Shown: piece by piece, positions 1 to 4,350 of the stretch
Layout: every line of letters starts with the position of its first letter
Position numbering within the stretch: position 1 is the first letter of the stretch
Assembly (NCBI GenBank): GCA_018716795.1
Contig: DVJK01000209.1
Location: 1-9,363 of the forward strand
DNA from: Candidatus Scatomorpha merdipullorum
Lineage (GTDB): Bacteria > Bacillota > Clostridia > Oscillospirales > Oscillospiraceae
DNA length: 9,363 nucleotides
Direction: 5' to 3'
The notes under the pieces: model-generated
What the model was told of the DNA's origin: nothing
Databases searched by the model: none
The model's input: only the letters and a program-made list of their open reading frames with translations
Program-made: the position numbers and the translations under genes

Positions 1-48
1 GCCGCCGTCGGTCGACGGACGGCGTCGGTTCCACGCGCCACCCCGCCT

Positions 49-85
49 CCACGCCCGCCCGGCGTGGGATGACGGGTAACGTCGG
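49..85. repeat. Short hairpin repeat module, copy 1
   Basis: A 37-bp module begins with a 7-bp stem (CCACGCC at 49-55, GGCGTGG at 61-67, loop 56-60) and ends in AACGTCGG. A similar module lies in the same orientation at 3613-3649. Because the neighbouring long repeat arm is inverted between the two loci, this module seems to move or recombine independently of it. Positions 1-48 contain only GC-rich sequence with small palindromes and no recognisable gene. Confidence 0.6.
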
Positions 86-106
86 TGCGCCGCACCCACC
101 TTGCAC

Positions 107-170
107 CAACCCCTCAGTCACGGCGCTGCGCGCCGCGACAGCTCCCCTTTCAAGGGAGCCGAGGGGTGGG
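107..170. repeat. Cloverleaf-type palindromic repeat element, copy 1
   Basis: The outer stem ACCCCTC (109-115) pairs with GAGGGGT (161-167). It encloses two hairpins: CGGCGC/GCGCCG (121-126 with 130-135) and GCTCCC/GGGAGC (141-146 with 154-159). Together these form a three-way junction. A second, more diverged copy with the same CCCCTCAGTCAC start lies at 3987-4066. I recall intergenic elements of this sequence type from Oscillospiraceae genomes; that is memory, not a search. The 3' part of the element belongs to the long inverted arm at 141-400. No transposase is nearby, so it resembles REP- or MITE-like elements. Confidence 0.65.
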
Positions 171-400
171 AGGAGGTTTGCGGTGTTTACGCGACTATTT
201 ACCACGATGCTGATACCTACGTTTATCACCCGCCCGTAAGGGGCGGCGTCCCCGACGCCCCGCGTTCGCGTGACTGCCGGGGTGGGGTGGTTGCGGGCGT
301 TCGGCGTGACCGATTTTACCCGCGTTTCCTACGGTGCGCACGGTAACGTCCACCGCCCAACGTATTCGATTCCGCGGGCACCGCCCGCGCACCATTTGTG
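141..400 (+). repeat. Long imperfect inverted repeat, left arm
   Basis: The reverse complement of this 260-bp stretch aligns with 3661-3920. Hand comparison gives 46 of 51 identities for 350-400 against 3661-3711, and 35 of 39 for the stretch around the internal GGCGTC hairpin. Conservation is lower between these blocks. Internal hairpins keep their stems while loops differ: CGCGGGC/GCCCGCG at 373-389 and GGCGTC/GACGCC at 245-259. The open reading frames across the region (for example 101-346 plus and 195-434 minus) are by-products of the repeat: their translations resemble those from the other arm and are low-complexity Arg/Gly/Pro-rich. Confidence 0.8.
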
Positions 401-434
401 CGGCGGGGCGCACTGAGTTAAATGCGTCCGTCAT

Positions 435-472
435 CCGGCGGAAGGGGCGGCGAGGCCGCCGCCCTTCCCCGG
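435..472. repeat. GC-rich hairpin upstream of the first promoter
   Basis: CCGG (435-438) plus GGAAGGG (440-446) pair with CCCTTCC (462-468) plus CCGG (469-472). The inner arms GCGGC (447-451) and GCCGC (455-459) complete a long stem with small bulges. No T-tract follows on either strand, so it is not a classical terminator. It sits just upstream of the -35 box at 476 and may be another intergenic repeat unit or the structured end of an upstream transcript. Confidence 0.5.
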
Positions 473-475
473 CTC

Positions 476-504
476 TTGAACATCGCTTGCTTTTGCGTTA
501 TAAT
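476..504 (+). promoter_or_regulatory. Sigma-A-type promoter for the DUF2156-GNAT operon
   Basis: TTGAAC (476-481) is separated by exactly 17 bp from a perfect TATAAT (499-504). Transcription would start near 511, giving a leader of about 34 nt before the ATG at 545. The element lies outside the repeat arm and is distinctly more AT-rich than its surroundings. Confidence 0.75.
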
Positions 505-544
505 CTGGCCTGGATTCTACCTAACCTGCATCGAGAGGATTTGT

Positions 545-1447
545 ATGGTACAGTTTCACCGAGTTACTATTGCGGACAAGCCCTTTGTCGACGGCTTCGT
601 GCGCTCGGAGGATTCCCGCAGCGCGGACTTCAACTTCGGCAACATCTATCTCTGGGATCCCGCCTACTTCCAGGAGCTCTCCTCCGTGGATGGGCGGCTT
701 CTGACGCGGCTCAAGTATGAGGACCTGCCATTTTTCGCTTTCCCCATCGGCAGCGGCGACGTGAAGCCCGCCGTCGAGGCCATGGAGGAATACGCCGCGC
801 GTGCCGGCATACAGCTGCGTCTGCGCGGCGTTACGGACGAGCACCGCGAGCTGCTCGAGGCCGCGTACCCGGGCCGCTTCGAGTTTGAGGAGGACCGCGA
901 CTGCTTCGACTATATCTACCTCGCCGAAAAGCTCGCCTCCTTCTCCGGCAAGAAGCTCCACGGCAAGCGCAACTTCTGCAACCGCTTCGAAAAGGAGCAC
1001 AGCTGGGAATTCCGCCGGCTCACGCGCGAGCTCTTTCCCACCTGCATGGAGATGCTAGGCTTCTGGCAGCGCGAGTTTGACGAGCCGCCCGACGGCCTTG
1101 AGGAGGAGCACGGCGCGATAATCCGCGCGCTCATGCGCTGGGAGGCCCTCGGGCTCGAGGGCGGCGTGCTCTTCGCGGACGGCATGTGCGTGGGCTTCAC
1201 CGTGGGCGAGAAGATAAGCTCCGACACCTTCGACGTCCACTTTGAGAAGGCCTACGCCTCCGTTCCCGGGGCCTATCCCATGGTCTGCCGCGAGTTTTCA
1301 AAGCAGATTCTCGCAGACCACCCCGAGATAGTCTACCTCAACCGCGAGGACGACATGGGCCATGAAAACCTCCGCTCGGCCAAGCTCGAGTATCGCCCCG
1401 AGTTTTTGCTGCGCAAGTATACGGCGAGGGTGAAGTGCGATGCATGA
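545..1447 (+). CDS. DUF2156 / phosphatidylglycerol lysyltransferase C-terminal-like protein
   Basis: This 300-residue soluble protein resembles the DUF2156 (LPG_synthase_C) family, which has a GNAT-like double fold related to the catalytic domain of MprF. Visible family signatures are an early FNFGNIYLW segment, a central KKLHGKRNFCNRF motif, and a C-terminal NREDDMGHENLRSAK motif followed by a YRPEFLLRKY tail. It has no membrane segments, so it lacks the flippase part of true MprF. The substrate is unknown; members are suspected aminoacyl or acyl transferases. The start at 545 is chosen because GAGAGG (533-538) lies 6 nt upstream and a good promoter precedes it. An in-frame ATG at 422 falls before the promoter and would add non-family residues. 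The stop overlaps the next gene, suggesting translational coupling. Confidence 0.85.
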   Translation: MVQFHRVTIADKPFVDGFVRSEDSRSADFNFGNIYLWDPAYFQELSSVDGRLLTRLKYEDLPFFAFPIGSGDVKPAVEAMEEYAARAGIQLRLRGVTDEHRELLEAAYPGRFEFEEDRDCFDYIYLAEKLASFSGKKLHGKRNFCNRFEKEHSWEFRRLTRELFPTCMEMLGFWQREFDEPPDGLEEEHGAIIRALMRWEALGLEGGVLFADGMCVGFTVGEKISSDTFDVHFEKAYASVPGAYPMVCREFSKQILADHPEIVYLNREDDMGHENLRSAKLEYRPEFLLRKYTARVKCDA

Positions 1448-1991
1448 GCTGAAAATTGCCGTCCCGGCGGACTTTCCCGCCCTCTCGCGGCTCTGGGAGG
1501 CCGTCTTCGGCGACGGCGCGGAGTTCACGGCGGAGTTTTTCGCGCGGCTCTGGACTCCCGGCTGCTGCCGCGCCGCCTTTGAAAACGGCGAGGCTGCCGC
1601 GATGGGCTTCTGCCTGCGCGGTCCGAGGGCGGCGGGCCGCGGCTGCGGCTATATCTACGCGATGGCGACGCGGCCGGAATACCGCGGCCGAGGCCTCGCG
1701 GCCGGGATAGGCCGCGCGCTCATGGCCGGCGCCTTTGCGGACGGAGTTGACATAATATCCACGCTCCCCGCCGGGGAAAGCCTCAACGCCTGGTACGAAA
1801 GCCGCCTGGGCATGGAGCCCTGCTTCAAAAAGGGCGGCGAGGGCGTCGTCTTCCCGCAAAGCTGGCTGGACTTCTCGCGCTTCTGCGGCGAGCACGACCC
1901 GGACACGCCGCAGACGCTTCTCGCCGCGGCGAGGCCGGGCGTGGATTTAAGCGCCGTCCGCGGCCTCGGCTGGGAGTGTACCTTCGACTGA
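1440..1991 (+). CDS. GNAT-family N-acetyltransferase
   Basis: This 183-residue protein has the GNAT fold. Residues 70-80 (GYIYAMATRPE) form the central beta strand, followed by the acetyl-CoA pyrophosphate-binding motif RGRGLA (82-87, fitting R-x-x-G-x-A) and its helix. Motif B is seen as SLNAWYESRLGMEP (114-127). The expected reaction is transfer of an acyl group from acyl-CoA to an amine; the acceptor cannot be read from sequence. The ATG at 1440 overlaps the upstream stop by 8 bp, and GAGGGTG (1426-1432) gives a Shine-Dalgarno 7 nt upstream. A terminator follows directly after the stop. Pairing with a second GNAT-like-fold protein (DUF2156) suggests a shared modification role, which is inference. 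Confidence 0.88.
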   Translation: MHELKIAVPADFPALSRLWEAVFGDGAEFTAEFFARLWTPGCCRAAFENGEAAAMGFCLRGPRAAGRGCGYIYAMATRPEYRGRGLAAGIGRALMAGAFADGVDIISTLPAGESLNAWYESRLGMEPCFKKGGEGVVFPQSWLDFSRFCGEHDPDTPQTLLAAARPGVDLSAVRGLGWECTFD

Positions 1992-2021
1992 AAAATTGCC
2001 GCCTCGGGCGGCGATTTTTTT
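1991..2021 (+). terminator. Rho-independent terminator after the GNAT gene
   Basis: The stem GCCGCC (1998-2003) and GGCGGC (2007-2012) closes on a TCG loop. It is followed by GA and seven T residues (2015-2021). Upstream A residues (1991-1995) can pair with the T-tract, so it may work in both directions. It separates the transferase operon from the sigma-factor operon. Confidence 0.9.
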
Positions 2022-2050
2022 GACCTTTTTCCCTTCCCCGGCGTTATATA
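2020..2050 (+). promoter_or_regulatory. Promoter of the ECF sigma operon (sigma-A type or ECF-type)
   Basis: Two overlapping readings are possible. A housekeeping promoter would be TTGACC (2020-2025) with TTATAT (2044-2049), an 18-bp spacer. An ECF-type promoter would be TGACC (2021-2025) followed by 16 bp and CGTTATA (2042-2048), which resembles the TGAAAC-N16-CGTA pattern of SigW-like factors and would mean autoregulation. Either way the transcript would start within or just before the ribosome-binding site. The -35 region shares bases with the T-tract of the preceding terminator. Confidence 0.5.
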
Positions 2051-2067
2051 TACGAGGAGGTGACAGG

Positions 2068-2547
2068 ATGGACGGAGATTCCCGCCGGGCGAAGGCGGCG
2101 GAGCTTGTGGAGAAATACGGCTCCGCGCTCTTTCGCCTCTGCCTCGTCATGCTGCGGAACGCGCCCGACGCCGAGGACGCCGTGCAGGAGGCGCTGCTGC
2201 GCTATATCGAGCGCGCGCCGGAATTTGAGAACGCCGCCGCCGAGCGCGCCTGGCTCTTCGCCGTCGCCGCAAACCGCTGCCGCGACAGCCTGCGCGCGGC
2301 CCGGAGGCATCCGCAGCTCACGCTCGACGAGCTGGCCGGGCTGGGCGCGGAGGAGTCGGACCTGGGGCTTCTGGACGCGCTCATGAAGCTGCCGGAGAAG
2401 TACCGCCTCGCGCTTACGCTGCACTATGTCGAGGGCTATTCCGCCGGCGAGATAGCGTCCATGACCGGGCGCACGCCCTCCTGCGTCAAAATGCGGCTCA
2501 AAAAGGGCCGCGAGCTGCTGGGAAAGGAGATTTTCGATGGAGAATAA
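2068..2547 (+). CDS. ECF-type sigma-70 family RNA polymerase sigma factor
   Basis: This 159-residue protein is the usual size for an ECF sigma factor carrying only regions 2 and 4. Region 2 spans about residues 17-76 and includes the DAEDAVQEALLRYIER core-binding helix and AWLFAVAANRCRDSLR. Region 4 spans about 107-152, with LPEKYRLALTLHYVEGYSAGEIA and the recognition helix RTPSCVKMRLKKGRELL. The start at 2068 is supported by AGGAGGTGA (2055-2063); an in-frame ATG at 1996 lies inside the preceding terminator and is rejected. The stop overlaps the start of a membrane protein by 11 bp, the usual arrangement of an ECF factor and its cognate regulator. The signal it responds to is unknown. Confidence 0.93.
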   Translation: MDGDSRRAKAAELVEKYGSALFRLCLVMLRNAPDAEDAVQEALLRYIERAPEFENAAAERAWLFAVAANRCRDSLRAARRHPQLTLDELAGLGAEESDLGLLDALMKLPEKYRLALTLHYVEGYSAGEIASMTGRTPSCVKMRLKKGRELLGKEIFDGE

Positions 2548-3481
2548 GCTCAAGCGCGCCGTGGAAGGCATAGAGCTGCCCGAGGACGCCGCCGCGAGGA
2601 TAAGGGCCGGGCTCTCGTCCGCTCCCGCCGGAAAGCCGCGCCGCCGCCTCCGCGGCAGGACGGTAATCATCGCCGCAGCCGCCGCGGCGCTGCTCATAGT
2701 CGGCGCGGGCGCGGCGTATGTGCAAGTTTTCCGCAACAGTGAGATTGTCGGCGGCGTGGAGGACATACCCGAGCCGACGTTCAGGAACAGCGGGATTTTG
2801 GAGGATTTAGGCCCGGAGATAGCCGTCTCTTATTCAAGACCGAGCGCGGATTTCGGCACGCCCCGGACGCTTGACGAGGGCGCGGAGTCGATACGGAAGC
2901 TGTACGCGAGCTTTGGGACGGACGAGCGGCTCGGCGGCAGCATTCTGCCCGGCATGCACTGGACGCACAGCGAGGTGGTGTGCGGCAGCGAAGACGTGCT
3001 CGTGCGCGACGTATACGGCGAGGACGGATACGTAAAGCGCGACTACTTCCCCGAGGATCCGGCGCTCGTCGCCGGCGAGTTCCCCTTTGTATGCGTGGAT
3101 TACGACGCCCTGGGCCGGATCGCAAGCCCCGCGCCGGAGTCATGCTACGGCGGCGTTATTAAAGACAGGCGCGGCAGGCTCTGCGAGTCGTTCATAAACT
3201 GCTTTTATGAGGCCGGCACGGAAGGCGAGTGGTTCAGCCTCGACTTCACCCACCTTGCCGAGAGAGAGTGGAGCGGCAGCAACTATATCTTCGAGGGCGA
3301 CTGGGACGAGGCTTACGTGTACAAGAACGCGAACGGCCTGGAGTTCGTCATAACCGCGCTGGACAGCCGCGCGGACGCCGAGTGCACGACGGCTCACACG
3401 AGTATAACGATTACGTCATATTTTATGTCAACCGCAGAGCTCGAGGCAGTGCTCGACTGCGTAAGCCTGCCGGAGGGATAA
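2537..3481 (+). CDS. Single-pass membrane protein, probable anti-sigma or sensor partner of the ECF factor
   Basis: The 314-residue protein has a short basic cytoplasmic region (1-42; PRRRLRGR just before the membrane), one transmembrane helix (about 43-62) and a large predicted extracytoplasmic domain of about 250 residues. Its C-terminal part (AYVYKNANGLEFVI... to STAELEAVLDCVSL, about 259-311) recalls the DUF4367-type domain found beside clostridial ECF factors; this is a weak pattern match. No HxxxCxxC zinc anti-sigma motif is present. Seven cysteines lie in the outer domain (about 149, 186, 203, 216, 222, 283, 308). AAGGAG (2524-2529) precedes the ATG by 7 nt, and the 11-bp overlap with the sigma gene implies coupling. 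An anti-sigma role is inferred from position and topology. Confidence 0.8.
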   Translation: MENKLKRAVEGIELPEDAAARIRAGLSSAPAGKPRRRLRGRTVIIAAAAAALLIVGAGAAYVQVFRNSEIVGGVEDIPEPTFRNSGILEDLGPEIAVSYSRPSADFGTPRTLDEGAESIRKLYASFGTDERLGGSILPGMHWTHSEVVCGSEDVLVRDVYGEDGYVKRDYFPEDPALVAGEFPFVCVDYDALGRIASPAPESCYGGVIKDRRGRLCESFINCFYEAGTEGEWFSLDFTHLAEREWSGSNYIFEGDWDEAYVYKNANGLEFVITALDSRADAECTTAHTSITITSYFMSTAELEAVLDCVSLPEG

Positions 3482-3497
3482 ACGGGCCGTAACGCGT

Positions 3498-3536
3498 AAA
3501 ACAGCTTGCCGGATTTTTCCGGCAAGCTGTTTTTTT
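3498..3536 (+). terminator. Strong Rho-independent terminator after the sigma operon
   Basis: A perfect 13-bp stem pairs 3501-3513 with 3518-3530 around a TTTT loop and is followed by a run of T residues ending at 3536. A residues upstream (3498-3501) can pair with the T-tract, so it could also stop transcription arriving from the right. It lies 17 bp after the TAA at 3479-3481. Confidence 0.93.
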
Positions 3537-3612
3537 CAGCGCGCATCAACGGGCGGCGGACGACACGGGTTTGTTGCTTACACATTCCAACTACGCCGTA
3601 GGGGGAGGGCTT

Positions 3613-3649
3613 CCACGCCCGCCCGGCCGTGGATGAAGGACAACGTCGG
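3613..3649. repeat. Short hairpin repeat module, copy 2
   Basis: This matches 49-85 in the same orientation: it opens with CCACGCCCGCCCGG, then a CGTGGATGA segment, and ends with AACGTCGG. The stem is slightly changed but still closes (CCACG with CGTGG). Positions 3541-3612, between the terminator and this module, hold only a small CTACG/CGTAG palindrome and no gene. Confidence 0.6.
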
Positions 3650-3660
3650 ATCGCCCGCCT

Positions 3661-3920
3661 CAAAAATGGTGCGCGGGCTGTGCCCGCGAAATCGCATACG
3701 TTGGACGGTGGGTGCGAGGCAGGCGCACCGTAGGAAACGCAGTTGCTATCGGTCAGGCCGGACGGCTGCGTCTAACGCGGCCCGGCAATCCGGCGACCGC
3801 GGGGCGTCGATGACGCCGCCCCCTACGGGCGGGAGGAAAACCACAGTATCAGCATCGCGGTAAACAGATGCGCAAGGCCAACCGCCTCTGCCCACCCCTC
3901 GACTCCCCTGAAAGGGGAGC
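3661..3920 (-). repeat. Long imperfect inverted repeat, right arm
   Basis: This is the inverted counterpart of 141-400. Conserved internal hairpins are CGCGGGC/GCCCGCG (3672-3688, loop TGT against ACC in the other arm's plus strand), GGCGTC/GACGCC (3803-3817) and CTCCCCT/AGGGGAG (3903-3919). The last is extended outward by CCCACCCCTCG (3891-3901) pairing with CGAGGGTGGG (3921-3930). The further segment GGTGGGTGCGGCGC (3925-3938) also matches the left locus (the complement of about 88-102) once the extra side hairpin of the left copy is skipped. Open reading frames here (3633-3863 plus, 3746-4000 minus) are repeat by-products. Confidence 0.8.
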
Positions 3921-3986
3921 CGAGGGTGGGTGCGGCGCGGAGTGGTTGCGTATAACCGCCGTCGTCCGGCGCCCCACGCTGCCAGC

Positions 3987-4066
3987 AACCCCTCAGTCAC
4001 GCCGCTTTTCGCGGCTTGTTTTCGCGTAAAAAGAGCTCCCTCTTGCGAGGGAGCTTTGCGCTGGGG
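3987..4066. repeat. Cloverleaf-type palindromic repeat element, copy 2
   Basis: It shares the AACCCCTCAGTCAC start with 108-121 in direct orientation. A first hairpin GCCGC/GCGGC (4001-4005 with 4011-4015) is followed by an AT-richer stretch of about 18 nt and then a second hairpin AGCTCCCTC/GAGGGAGCT (4034-4042 with 4047-4055). CCCC (3989-3992) can close with GGGG (4063-4066). The layout matches the copy at 107-170, although the sequence has diverged. The second hairpin doubles as the terminator of the minus-strand operon. Confidence 0.6.
4028..4055 (-). terminator. Rho-independent terminator of the spoIIE operon
   Basis: Read on the minus strand, a perfect 9-bp stem (4055-4047 with 4042-4034, four-base loop) is followed by C and five T residues (complement of 4032-4028). 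It begins 16 bp after the stop codon at 4074-4072. The stem also forms part of the cloverleaf repeat. Confidence 0.85.
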
Positions 4067-4071
4067 ATATA

Positions 4072-4350
4072 CTAAAGGAGGATGAGAAGCAAAATTGCGG
4101 CGAGGGCTGCGGCGGTGGCCAGGACGGCGAGAAGGGCGAGGCGCTTTTTCCGCCGCGGAGGGGGAGAGGGGCGGGCTTCGCCGGCGGCGTCGAGGGCTTC
4201 GCGCAGGAGCTCCGCCTCGCTGACGGCGCTGCCGTCGCGGACGATGAAGATGACCTGCTCGAAGGGTCCGTCGCCGCTCTGCGGCACTATCAGGACGCGG
4301 CGGGCCGTGCCGCGGAGGACGCCGCGGCGCTCAGTGCGCGGCGCGCTCAT
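4072..4350 (-). CDS. Small tail-anchored protein co-translated with SpoIIE
   Basis: The 92-residue protein has a short conserved-looking N-terminal part (RRVLIVPQ, FEQVIFIVRDG, VSEAELLREAL; about 18-53), a Pro/Arg/Lys-rich linker (60-70) and one hydrophobic C-terminal helix (70-92), giving a cytoplasmic domain anchored by its tail. I recall similar short proteins (RRVVVV...FEQAIFIVR...GVSAEE) in Oscillospiraceae, but no function is known to me. Its ATG overlaps the spoIIE stop as ATGA, so it is likely translated by coupling, and a terminator follows. A role at the sporulation septum or beside SpoIIE is possible but inferred from position only. The real coding status is supported by the tight overlap, the terminator and the sensible topology. 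Confidence 0.75.
   Translation of the reverse strand: MSAPRTERRGVLRGTARRVLIVPQSGDGPFEQVIFIVRDGSAVSEAELLREALDAAGEARPSPPPRRKKRLALLAVLATAAALAAILLLILL

Noticed and set aside
101..434. Open frames at 101-346 (plus), 195-434 (minus) and the longer frame starting at 334 as possible small genes.
   Set aside because: They coincide with repeat hairpins, and related translations appear from the inverted arm at 3633-4000. Coding-like similarity therefore comes from repetition of DNA, not from protein constraint.
422..544. An upstream start at 422 for the DUF2156 gene.
   Set aside because: It lies before the TTGAAC/TATAAT promoter and inside a hairpin, adds 41 residues unrelated to the family, and lacks the ribosome-binding site seen ahead of 545.
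1..4070. A transposon or integron carrying the four bracketed genes.
   Set aside because: No transposase, integrase or target-site duplication is visible, and base composition of the bracketed genes looks like the rest of the window. I keep only the observation of inverted repeats.
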